Assembly: GCF_037892195.1 (NCBI RefSeq)
Contig: NZ_JATACI010000002.1
Location: forward strand, 930,001-994,000
Length of the DNA: 64,000 nucleotides
Reading direction: 5' to 3'
Source: Yoonia sp. GPGPB17
Lineage (GTDB): Bacteria > Pseudomonadota > Alphaproteobacteria > Rhodobacterales > Rhodobacteraceae
The position numbers and the translations under genes are program-made. Below the pieces are notes generated by a model. It was not told the DNA's origin, ran no database searches, and saw only the letters and a program-made list of their open reading frames with translations. Shown piece by piece: positions 54,961 to 63,039 of this stretch (its first letter is position 1; every line of letters begins with the position of its first letter).

Positions 54961-55568
54961 GGGTTCAAGGCCTGTAGTAAGAGGTCAGAGGTAAACTCAC
55001 CCGGAGCACAGGCGGCTAAATCCCCCAGCTGACCGATGGCAAACCACTCTGCACGCGGGGCCAGCCCTATCGAAACCTCCGGCCCGATATGCAAAGGGTC
55101 CCGGCCCCAATGGCTGCCGGTGAAGGGTTCATCCGCAAACAAAGAGGTAAGGTCTGTCGGCGCAAACTCCGCACGTGCCACAATGAAACCTGCAATGCAC
55201 TCAGCCTGCCGTGTCACAAGGCCACGCAACATCGCCTCTTCTGACCGCCGCTGCCTGATCTCGGCAAGCGCAAAATCCGCCACACCGTGCCGGACTTGTA
55301 CCGCATGACCAAAGGCATGGGCTAGCATGTAGGGTGTTTGCGGGTCGTCTTGCGCTGAACGCCTCAGGAAGATCTGATTGCGGGTCGTGCAGTAGGCGAC
55401 GGTTTGATTTACCGTTTCATCCGCCCCGCAGTGCCCGGCAATCTGATCAACGCGGCGTACATCGGGCAGGCGATCAAAGGCCAAATGGGCGGCCTGCGTA
55501 ACCTGACTAACGGGATCAGCACCGGCAGATTGCGCAGCAAGTACCACGATCATCAGCCATCGCAGCAT
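54957..55568 (-). CDS. Secreted metallopeptidase-like protein with degenerate zinc motif
   Basis: 203 residues from ATG 55568 with a signal peptide (LRWLMIVVLAAQSAGADP). It resembles neutral zinc metallopeptidases of the YpfJ group. The expected HEFGH zinc/catalytic motif reads HAFGHAVQV, so the catalytic glutamate is replaced by alanine. A downstream RQAECIAGF fits the family's third-ligand region. It is either a catalytically dead homologue or a divergent enzyme. Its 5' end lies in a tandem duplication: a second copy of the first 66 codons is at 55826-56023. Confidence 0.7.
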   Translation of the reverse strand: MLRWLMIVVLAAQSAGADPVSQVTQAAHLAFDRLPDVRRVDQIAGHCGADETVNQTVAYCTTRNQIFLRRSAQDDPQTPYMLAHAFGHAVQVRHGVADFALAEIRQRRSEEAMLRGLVTRQAECIAGFIVARAEFAPTDLTSLFADEPFTGSHWGRDPLHIGPEVSIGLAPRAEWFAIGQLGDLAACAPGEFTSDLLLQALNP

Positions 55569-55805
55569 GGTACACCCCATTCTAGTTGCCCACAGACAAA
55601 CATATCAGGGCGGGGGTTGCAAAACCGCATCTCTGGATGACAATTGCGCCCGTGAACACCGTTGTTACCGCCACCTGGACGATTGGCGCCATGACCTCTT
55701 CCACACAGATGGCCGTCGCTAGCCGAACCGTCAGCACAGAGTTGGATACAATTGAAATCATGCTCTTTCGGAGCCTGACTTGCATCGCCATTGTTATCGG
55801 CATCT
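55367..55805. repeat. Tandem duplication, copy A
   Basis: Copy A of a diverged direct duplication with period 455. It holds the 5' part of the metallopeptidase-like gene (minus strand) and an EamA N-terminal fragment (plus strand). It aligns with copy B from position 55367, starting after the arginine-rich segment of the peptidase, to about 55805. Copies differ by scattered substitutions, so the event is not recent. Confidence 0.8.
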
Positions 55806-55820
55806 ATCGCATCACTTGCG
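55652..55820 (+). pseudogene. EamA transporter 5' fragment in duplication copy A
   Basis: Starts GTG 55652 and reads NTVVTATWTIGAMTSSTQMA then MLFRSLTCIAIVIG, clearly homologous to the first 55 residues of the EamA gene at 56107. It then runs into the opposite-strand peptidase fragment and loses homology. It is a truncated duplicate, presumably not functional. Confidence 0.75.
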
Positions 55821-55821
55821 A

Positions 55822-56260
55822 GAAAAATCTGATTGCGCGTGGTGCAATAAGCCACAGTCTGATTGACCGTCTCATCCGCCCCACAGTGCCCGGCAATCTG
55901 ATCAACGCGGCGTACATCCGGCAGGCGATCAAAGGCCAAATGGGTGGCTTGCGTGAATTGACTAACGGAATCAGCACCGGCAGATTGCGCAGCAAGTATC
56001 GCGATCATCAGCCATCGCAGCATGATACACCTCATTCTAGTTGCTCGCAGCAAAACACATCCAGGTGGGGGTTGCAAAACCGCATTTCAAGGTGACAACT
56101 GCGCCCATGAACACCGTTGTTATCGCCGCCGCCTGGATGATTGGCGCCATCACCTCTTTCACACTGATGGCCGTCGCTGGACGGATCGTCAGCGCCGAGC
56201 TTGATACATTCGAGATCATGCTGTTTCGCAGCCTGACAGGTATCGCCATCGTGGTCAGCG
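55822..56260. repeat. Tandem duplication, copy B
   Basis: Copy B, offset 455 from copy A: ATG at 56107 matches GTG at 55652, and the peptidase start 56023 matches 55568. It carries the living start of the downstream EamA gene and a dead copy of the peptidase start. Confidence 0.8.
55826..56023 (-). pseudogene. Metallopeptidase 5' fragment in duplication copy B
   Basis: Starts ATG 56023 and reads MLRWLMIAILAAQSAGADSV through VAYCTTRNQIFLAS, matching the first 66 residues of the gene at 54957-55568 with a few substitutions. The rest of the gene is missing. The frame continues by chance leftward with unrelated residues. Confidence 0.78.
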
Positions 56261-56975
56261 TTGCATTGGCAACCGGGACCTTGCGACAAATCAACCGGGG
56301 GCGTCTGGGGTTGCATGCCACGCGCAACATCTTTCACTTCACGGGGCAGAACCTTTGGTTCTACGCGATCACCATGATCCCGCTCGCGCAAGTTTTTGCG
56401 CTGGAGTTCACCACGCCAATCTGGGTCATATTGTTGTCCCCCCTGATCCTGAACGAACGCATTACGGCCATTGGCCTTCTCAGCACCGCGGTTGGTTTTG
56501 TCGGCATCCTGATCGTGGCCCGCCCCGACCCGGCCAACATCAGCTGGGGGCTGATGGCCGCCGCCAGCTGTGCGGTGTTTTTTGCACTAACGGCCATCTT
56601 CACCCGCAAACTGACCGAGACTGAAACGGTCACAACGATCCTGTTCTATCTCACAGTGATGCAAGCTGTTTTCGGGCTGATCTGCGCTGGATATGATGGT
56701 GATATCGCCCTACCGTCCGCCGCTGCTCTGCCGTGGGTGATCCTGATTGGATGCGCGGGGCTATTGGCGCATTTCTGCCTGACCAAAGCGCTCAGCATCG
56801 CGCCTGCCAGTATTGTGATGCCCATAGACTTTGTACGGCTGCCCACCATTGCGATCGTGGGTATGCTGCTTTATCAAGAACCGCTCGAAGTCTGGGTTTT
56901 TTCGGAGCCATTCTGATTTTCGGCGCCAACTACCTGAACATCAGTTACGCCATGCGGCGCCCCAAACTTAATTAA
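56107..56975 (+). CDS. EamA-family (DMT) transporter (frameshifted at 3' end)
   Basis: The corrected product is about 289 residues with ten membrane helices in two EamA repeats (MIGAITSFTLMAVAGRIV start; LTKALSIAPASIVMPIDFVRL in the second). A T6 run at 56897-56902 ends the frame at SEPF; one more T gives WVFFGAILIFGANYLNISYA to a stop at 56975. DMT carriers export or import small metabolites; the substrate is unknown. Its first 155 bases lie in duplication copy B. Confidence 0.83.
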
Positions 56976-57116
56976 ACTGCAAGTCGGTCCGGGTTATTGT
57001 AATTTTGTGACGCAGCGGAGCGGCATTGCAAATGACGCGGCGTCAATAATTGACGTAAAGCTTGGGCACTCCCTAGGGTGGTCCGCACATATTTTATTCA
57101 TGACAGGGATGAGGAC

Positions 57117-58196
57117 ATGAAAAACGTAATGACGGTAGGGGCGGCCTTGCTGCTGACAACCAGCATCGCCAGCGCGGGGGGACTTGATCGGTCGGGGCAG
57201 CCGATTGGAGTAATCTTCGAAGAAGGTAACTATGTCGAGCTTAGCTTTGGTCAGGTCACCCCTGACATAACGGGTACGCTAGCCACGGCCGGAGGCACGC
57301 AAAAGTCCGGTGGCATTGCCCCGGACTACACGCAGTTCGGCTTTGCGTTCAAAGCGCAAATCAATGAGCAAATCTCGCTCGCATTGATCTTTGATCAACC
57401 CTATGGAGCAGATGTTGACTATGACACTGCGGGGTACATTCTTTTGGGCTCTGGCGCCGAGGTTGAATCGACCGGCATAACCGCATTGGCCCGGTATGAA
57501 ATCGATCAGAACTTCAGCGTGCATGGTGGTTTACGCCAAACAAGCGCAAAAGGTGTTTATCGCGTCACAGCGCTGCCTGATCTTGACGGTCCAGACGGCC
57601 CTGGTATGGCGACACCACCATATGCATCAACCTACTCAGAAGACAGCGGCGTGGGTTATGTTGTCGGCGCCGCATATGAGCGTCCGGAGATCGCACTACG
57701 GGTGGCACTGACTTACAACAGCGAAGTTGATCTGGAACTTGATGGGACTGTTGGCGACCTATCCACAACCATGCCTGAATCTGTAAATCTGGACTTCCAG
57801 ACGGGTATTGCAGCTGACACTCTATTATTCGGCTCAATCCGCTATGTCGCTTGGGATGGCTTTGCATTGAGCGACACGGTGGCAGGTGACATCCTATCTT
57901 ATGACGATGACGTGTTTACCTATAATATCGGCGTTGGTCGTCGGTTCTCTGAAGAATTCTCAGGTTCCGTTGCCATAGGGTACGAAACTTCAACCGGCGA
58001 TCCAACCAGCAACCTTGGCCCAACCGACGGTTATCTCAGCCTACAGGTCGGCGGTGCATACACCTTGACAACTGGTGTTGAAGTGTCAGGTGGTGTGCGC
58101 TTTGTGAACATCGGTGACGCAGACACAACTATCAATGCTGAATTCGAAGACAACACCGCTGTTGGGGTTGGCCTTAAAGTCGCCTACAGTTTCTAA
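57117..58196 (+). CDS. OmpP1/FadL-family outer-membrane transporter
   Basis: 359 residues from ATG 57117 behind GATGAGG. The signal peptide is cleaved near ASAGG. A beta-barrel with an N-terminal hatch follows (alternating hydrophobic strands to the last residue pattern VGLKVAYSF, a typical porin C-terminal strand ending in phenylalanine). It imports long-chain fatty acids or other hydrophobic molecules through the outer membrane. It ends before a strong terminator and stands alone. Confidence 0.88.
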   Translation: MKNVMTVGAALLLTTSIASAGGLDRSGQPIGVIFEEGNYVELSFGQVTPDITGTLATAGGTQKSGGIAPDYTQFGFAFKAQINEQISLALIFDQPYGADVDYDTAGYILLGSGAEVESTGITALARYEIDQNFSVHGGLRQTSAKGVYRVTALPDLDGPDGPGMATPPYASTYSEDSGVGYVVGAAYERPEIALRVALTYNSEVDLELDGTVGDLSTTMPESVNLDFQTGIAADTLLFGSIRYVAWDGFALSDTVAGDILSYDDDVFTYNIGVGRRFSEEFSGSVAIGYETSTGDPTSNLGPTDGYLSLQVGGAYTLTTGVEVSGGVRFVNIGDADTTINAEFEDNTAVGVGLKVAYSF

Positions 58197-58221
58197 ACCG
58201 CAAATCTAGAACAAACAGCCA

Positions 58222-58253
58222 AGCCCCGCCCCATCCGGCGGGGCTTTTTCTTT
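58222..58253 (+). terminator. Rho-independent terminator after the FadL-type gene
   Basis: AGCCCCGCC (58222-58230) pairs with GGCGGGGCT (58237-58245), with a 6-nt loop, followed by TTTTTCTTT. It ends the porin transcript 26 bases past its stop. Confidence 0.9.
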
Positions 58254-58309
58254 GCCCTTTCGCATGATCCGGGTTGCCCCGGCCACGTCAAACCGGTCAT
58301 GTCCCACAT

Positions 58310-59272
58310 ATGGCACCGATCCAGAAAACCATCTCGCCGCGCGCGTGGGCTGAACTTTTGCTTCTCTCGCTGATCTGGGGCGCATCTTTTCTGTCGATCC
58401 GCATCGCGCTTGATGAAATTGGCCCACTGACGGCTGTTGCCCATCGCACCGGCTGGGCCATGCTGATCTTATGGGTCTATGTGCTGGTCCGTCGATTGGC
58501 CGTACCAATGGACCTAAGGGTCTGGGCTGCTTTTCTGGTGATGGGCTTATTGAACAACGTGATCCCGTTCAGCCTAATGGCGTGGGGGCAGTTGCATATC
58601 GAGACCGGATTGACGTCGATCCTGAATGCTGCGACCGCTATCTTTGGCGTTATCGCCGCTGCGGTTTTCTTTGCGGATGAGCGGCTGACCGCCCGCAAGG
58701 TAATTGGCGTGACTTTGGGATTTCTTGGCGTCTCAACTGCAATTGGTCTGGCTGCGTTCAAGAATTTCGATATCCGTTCCCTTGGTCAGCTCGCGGTGAT
58801 CGGTGGCACGATCAGCTATGCGCTGGCGGGGGTCTGGGCGCGCAAAAAGCTTGGCCATCTCACGCCGCAGGTTGCTGCTGCGGGCATGCTCACCGGCGCC
58901 AGCATTATGACGATCCCCGCCGCATGGCTGATTGAGGGGCCGATGACACTGGATCTTGCCCCGCAGACATGGGCCGCGATCGGGTACTACGCAGTTGTCG
59001 CAACGGCAATTGCTTACATGCTTTACTATAGGGTGTTGGCCATGGCGGGCAGCGGCAATCTGATGTTGTGCACTTTGCTTGTCGCACCCGTAGCCATTGT
59101 CCTTGGCGCCATTGTTTTGGGAGAGGACCTGCCACTGCGCGCTTACATCGGCTTTACAATCCTGGCGCTGGGATTAGTGATCCTTGATGGTCGCCTTTTC
59201 AAGGCGCTGCAATACCGCGCGCGGCGCGTAGACCGGGGGCCTCACCACCCTGCCCCAACCGTTCCATTGTGA
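58310..59272 (+). CDS. EamA-family (DMT) transporter, second gene
   Basis: 320 residues from ATG 58310. Ten membrane helices in two repeats (ELLLLSLIWGASFLSIRIAL; LGFLGVSTAIGLAAF; ATAIAYMLYYRVLAMAGSGNLM). Small-molecule exporter of unknown substrate. Its last 74 bases overlap the convergent lpxB end, unusually much. The C-terminal tail QYRARRVDRGPHHPAPTVPL may be an artefact of a base error near 59216-59224, since a shifted reading stops at 59228-59230. Confidence 0.84.
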   Translation: MAPIQKTISPRAWAELLLLSLIWGASFLSIRIALDEIGPLTAVAHRTGWAMLILWVYVLVRRLAVPMDLRVWAAFLVMGLLNNVIPFSLMAWGQLHIETGLTSILNAATAIFGVIAAAVFFADERLTARKVIGVTLGFLGVSTAIGLAAFKNFDIRSLGQLAVIGGTISYALAGVWARKKLGHLTPQVAAAGMLTGASIMTIPAAWLIEGPMTLDLAPQTWAAIGYYAVVATAIAYMLYYRVLAMAGSGNLMLCTLLVAPVAIVLGAIVLGEDLPLRAYIGFTILALGLVILDGRLFKALQYRARRVDRGPHHPAPTVPL

Positions 59273-60308
59273 CGGCCATCGCCTGCAACTGCGCCTGCGG
59301 ATCGGCCAGCACATCAAGTACAGCATCGGCAATTGGACCCGGTGCGCAATCCGCACCGATGAATTCAGGTATGGCACGCGTCTCGCTCACAAGGTTCACC
59401 AATGTCACCGTATCCACCATCAGCATCCGGCTGATGATGATCCGGCTGAGCCACGCCATGTCATAGGCAATCACCATCGGCGTCCCGCTTGCCGCCAGTT
59501 CCAACGACACGGTGCCAGATGCCGCCAAGGCCACATCCGCCCGTTTGAACCAAGCGGCCTTGTCGGCTGATCCGGGTGGCAGAACAGCAACTGGCACGGG
59601 CCAGTCCGCGACCCGGGCCTGTACCAGATCATACACCCCACGGGTGGTTGGGATGACAAATTCCGCGTCGGGCAACGCCGCTGCGATTTTTGAAACAGCC
59701 TGGCCAAAACGGTCCGCTAATCGCGACACTTCGCCTTTGCGGCTGCCCGGCAGGACCAGCACCACGGTCCCTTCGCCCAATGCCGCCGCCTCGGCGTCAC
59801 TGGCTATCGGTTCTGCAACAACCGGATGGCCGACAAAGTCACAATCCATACCGGCGGCCTGCATCAAAGGTGGTTCAAACGGAAAAAGCGCCAGCACATG
59901 ATCGATATGATGGGCCATCTTCGCCGCCCGTTTGGGGCGCCATGCCCAGACCGTCGGGGCCACATAGTGCATCGTGCGGATATCACTGGCCGCCTTGACC
60001 AAACGGGCAACCCGTAAACAGAAATCAGGACTGTCGATGGTGATCAATACATCTGGGGGATCGGCGAGGATCGCATCGGCCATCTGTTTGATACGGGCCT
60101 TCAGCGCGCGATACTTAGGCAGGATTTCAGCCAGCCCCATCACACTCAGCTCTTCCATTGGAAAGCGGCTCTCAAGGCCCTCCGCCTGCATCAGCGGTCC
60201 GCCGACACCGTCAAAAGCGACGTCAGAACGTAGTGTCTTCAACCCCGCCATCAATGCCGCCCCAAGTTTGTCCCCCGAGGCTTCGCCCGCAATCAAAAAG
60301 ACCTTCAC
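59199..60308 (-). CDS. lpxB: Lipid-A-disaccharide synthase
   Basis: 369 residues as written, from GTG 60308. The N-terminal GEASGDKLGAALMAGL (substrate loop) and HYVAPTVWAWRPKRA are diagnostic glycosyltransferase-B-fold segments. It condenses UDP-diacyl-GlcN with lipid X to form the lipid A disaccharide. The tail RAARGIAAP may be a frame-slip: the shifted reading RAARAVLQRLEK reaches a stop at 59174 and looks more natural, in line with the odd overlap with the EamA gene. The start overlaps lpxI by 4 bases. Confidence 0.9.
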   Translation of the reverse strand: MKVFLIAGEASGDKLGAALMAGLKTLRSDVAFDGVGGPLMQAEGLESRFPMEELSVMGLAEILPKYRALKARIKQMADAILADPPDVLITIDSPDFCLRVARLVKAASDIRTMHYVAPTVWAWRPKRAAKMAHHIDHVLALFPFEPPLMQAAGMDCDFVGHPVVAEPIASDAEAAALGEGTVVLVLPGSRKGEVSRLADRFGQAVSKIAAALPDAEFVIPTTRGVYDLVQARVADWPVPVAVLPPGSADKAAWFKRADVALAASGTVSLELAASGTPMVIAYDMAWLSRIIISRMLMVDTVTLVNLVSETRAIPEFIGADCAPGPIADAVLDVLADPQAQLQAMAVTMERLGQGGEAPGLRAARGIAAP

Positions 60309-61186
60309 GCGCCACCTCTGGGGCGCACCCAAAGAAAGAGATCGGCGTTATCAAGCGCCGAAAGAACTGCACCCAAGTTCAACACCATGACACCATCCGC
60401 TTCAATTACGATCCCGGCAAACCCCGCGGCGATAGCCATCCGCGCCGTTTCCAGCCCAATCACAGGGAGATCGGCCCGACGGTCCTGAGCGGGCTTGGGC
60501 GCTTTGAAAAGGATCGCGCCACGCGCTTCGGTTGGTTCGCCGTCTTCACCGCTCAACCATTCAGCGGCACCTCCTAATACGGCACCGAGCCCATCGACCG
60601 CCCCCCACAGAGGATCATCGCTTGGCGCAAACGGGCGCAGCATTGCATCCGTCCCGGCCTGCTGTTCACGCGCCAACACGCGGCCATTGCGCACGATGCA
60701 TGCCTGACCGACATCCGCCTGCCCCATTTCCGCAATGGTTTGTTCCCCCGTTACAGCGTCCTGACGATTGTTGATCGTCACCGGTTTGCGGGTCAATACA
60801 CCTTGCGGCGGCAACAAGTCTGGCGCGATCTCATGCGCGGCTTTGACGGTCAATCCCGCTTCTTCGAAAATCGCGATGATGGCCCGTAACGCGCCGTCGT
60901 CGCCTTGTGCGATCGCGGCCATGATGCGCGGAACCAGCGGCTTGGTTGCTTCATCAATCGCTGAGGGGTCAATTGGGGGACGTGTCACAGCACCTGCCAT
61001 GCTAACCTCTGTCACGCCACGATCACGCAGCGCGATCAGGAAACTGCCCAATTGCTCGATCCGAAAGATCAGATCAGGTGTAAGCGCGGGGCGAAACCCT
61101 GCCATCGCGCAGACCAAAGGCCGCACAGGCAACCGCGCGACCAGCGCTAGCGGCAGATCGCCGGTCCCCGCGATCAGCGCCAACAT
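60305..61186 (-). CDS. lpxI: UDP-2,3-diacylglucosamine pyrophosphatase LpxI
   Basis: 293 residues (DUF1009). Start LALIAGTGDLPLALV, with SMAGAVTRPPIDP and the C-terminal IGLETARMAIAAGFAGIVIE. It hydrolyses UDP-diacylglucosamine to lipid X, replacing the LpxH of gammaproteobacteria. Start and stop overlap lpxA and lpxB, as usual in alphaproteobacterial lipid A operons. Confidence 0.93.
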   Translation of the reverse strand: MLALIAGTGDLPLALVARLPVRPLVCAMAGFRPALTPDLIFRIEQLGSFLIALRDRGVTEVSMAGAVTRPPIDPSAIDEATKPLVPRIMAAIAQGDDGALRAIIAIFEEAGLTVKAAHEIAPDLLPPQGVLTRKPVTINNRQDAVTGEQTIAEMGQADVGQACIVRNGRVLAREQQAGTDAMLRPFAPSDDPLWGAVDGLGAVLGGAAEWLSGEDGEPTEARGAILFKAPKPAQDRRADLPVIGLETARMAIAAGFAGIVIEADGVMVLNLGAVLSALDNADLFLWVRPRGGA

Positions 61187-61968
61187 CAGCCGGGCGTCAG
61201 GAAGTTGCGGTCGGTGTCACCCAATATGAAGGCCACCATTTGCTGAACGTAAGCGCTGTCGCTTTCCTCGGCCAGACGGTGAGCGCGGTCCTGAAACGTC
61301 CCTTCTCCGTCCTTAAGCATCTGGAAGGCGGCGCGCATCGCGGTGATATCCGACCGTGCCACGCCCTTCCGTTTCAAACCAACCAGATTAAGGCCATCCA
61401 ACGCCCCGCGCGGGGCCTGTACCAGCCCGTGCGGGACAACATCTTTGGTCACCATGGTCACAGCACCGATAATGGCCCCCTGTCCGATGCGAACGAACTG
61501 ATGCACACCACACAGACCACCGATAATCACATCGTCTTCGATGATACAGTGGCCCGCCACGGCAGAGGAATTGACGACAATCACCCGGTCGCCAATCTGC
61601 GCATCATGGGCGATATGACAGCCCGCCATAAACAGCCCGTCGTTGCCAATCCGGGTTTCACCACCACCAGCTGTGGTGCCTGTGTTCATCGTCACATGTT
61701 CGCGGATCCGGTTCCGCGCACCAATCCGGAGACGGGATTTTTCGCCGTCAAATTTCAGGTCTTGCGGGATTTCGCCAATAACCGCGAAAGAAAACACCAC
61801 CGTATCATCGCCAATATGGGTGTCACCCTCGACCACAACATGGCTTTTCAGATGCACACGCGCGCCCAGCACCACATCGGCGCCGATCACGCAGAACGGA
61901 CCGACGATGCAATCGGCACCAATTTTCGCGCCATCCGCGATCACGGCAGAGGGGTGAATATCGGCCAT
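61186..61968 (-). CDS. lpxA: UDP-N-acetylglucosamine acyltransferase
   Basis: 260 residues with a left-handed beta-helix of hexapeptide repeats (IHPSAVIADGAKIGADCIVGPF onward) and the catalytic histidine region GCHIAHDAQIG. The C-terminal helices close the trimer. It makes the first committed acyl transfer of lipid A synthesis. It overlaps fabZ and lpxI by one base each. Confidence 0.96.
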   Translation of the reverse strand: MADIHPSAVIADGAKIGADCIVGPFCVIGADVVLGARVHLKSHVVVEGDTHIGDDTVVFSFAVIGEIPQDLKFDGEKSRLRIGARNRIREHVTMNTGTTAGGGETRIGNDGLFMAGCHIAHDAQIGDRVIVVNSSAVAGHCIIEDDVIIGGLCGVHQFVRIGQGAIIGAVTMVTKDVVPHGLVQAPRGALDGLNLVGLKRKGVARSDITAMRAAFQMLKDGEGTFQDRAHRLAEESDSAYVQQMVAFILGDTDRNFLTPG

Positions 61969-62429
61969 CAGCCTTGCATATCCATCATCGCGGTAAACTC
62001 GGCCTCGGCGGCCATCTCACCATCAACGGTGGCCACACCTTTGAAGCGCCAGACCTTGCCACCGGGTTTGCCGCGCGTGGTTTCCACATGCATTTCAAGC
62101 ACATCACCCGGCACGACCTTGCGGCGGAATTTGCAGCCATCAATCGCCATAAAGTAAACCAGAAGATTGCCATCGGTCAGGCCCAGAGACGTCCCAACCA
62201 TCACAGCCGTCGTTTGGGCCATCGCCTCGACAATCGTCACGCCGGGCATGATCGGGTTGCCGGGGAAATGACCCTGAAAATGCGGCTCATTCATGGTGAC
62301 GTTCTTAATGCCCACGGCGGATGTTGTGCCGTTGATGCTATGTACCTTGTCGACCAGTAAGAACGGGTACCGATGAGGCAGGATCTTCTGGATCAGTTGG
62401 ATGTCAGCGGTCGTCGGGGCGTCGGTCAT
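61968..62429 (-). CDS. fabZ: 3-hydroxyacyl-ACP dehydratase FabZ
   Basis: 153 residues from ATG 62429. The hot-dog fold has [11 protein letters not shown] and the active-site pair in [23 protein letters not shown] (His and Glu). It dehydrates 3-hydroxyacyl-ACP in fatty acid elongation and balances the pool shared with LpxA, with which it is coupled. Confidence 0.96.
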   Translation of the reverse strand: MTDAPTTADIQLIQKILPHRYPFLLVDKVHSINGTTSAVGIKNVTMNEPHFQGHFPGNPIMPGVTIVEAMAQTTAVMVGTSLGLTDGNLLVYFMAIDGCKFRRKVVPGDVLEMHVETTRGKPGGKVWRFKGVATVDGEMAAEAEFTAMMDMQG

Positions 62430-62516
62430 GGCGGGCGGCTCCTTGCAATTGATCGTGGCGCGCCTGGGCCGCCGTAACCTCATGACTAGCAAGCCCCGTC
62501 AAAGGCGGCAAGCGCG

Positions 62517-63039
62517 CTAGCGGGTCCCGTCGCCCAGTTCCGCATCAATGCGCACGATGGCGTCATCGGTGATGTTTGCGGCACGCACGGAAAGGATGAC
62601 GTTGCGCTGTTCCATCACCAGTGCGGCACCACGTTCCAACATGATATTGGCGACAATCCCCTGCACCTGTTGCTCGAAACGCGATCGCGCCTCGGCGCTG
62701 GCCACTTGCAGTTCCACATTCTTGGCATCACGCACGCGGCGCACTTCCTGCACCTTGCGATCAAAAGCCTCCGCCTCCGCGCGGAAAGCTTCGAGTTCCA
62801 TATCCGGGCGGCGGATGGTTAGACTGCGCTCTTCCAATGTTAGCGATTCAACGATGCGGTCGTTCTCGGCCTGCAATTCTGCCGCTTGCTCAGCCAGTTC
62901 CGACGCCAATCGTTGCCCGTAAAGCGTTTCTACGAACAAACGCTCACTATCGATTATCAGCACCGGCGGCGATGTCTGTTGGGCTGACGTTAAGCAGCGC
63001 CAGGATCAGCCAAACAAAAAACGCGCGCAGGACTGACAT
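62517..63039 (-). CDS. OmpH/Skp-family periplasmic chaperone (frameshifted in signal peptide)
   Basis: The visible frame (from 62963) lacks a signal peptide. ATG 63039, overlapping the bamA stop (TGATG), begins MSVLRAFFVWLILAL, a clear signal peptide in another frame. Skipping one base near 62985-62990 joins it to LTSAQQTSPPVLIIDSERLF, giving about 173 residues with a long coiled-coil middle (residues 55-120). Skp/OmpH chaperones escort outer-membrane proteins to BamA, encoded just upstream. The break is probably a sequence error. Confidence 0.87.
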
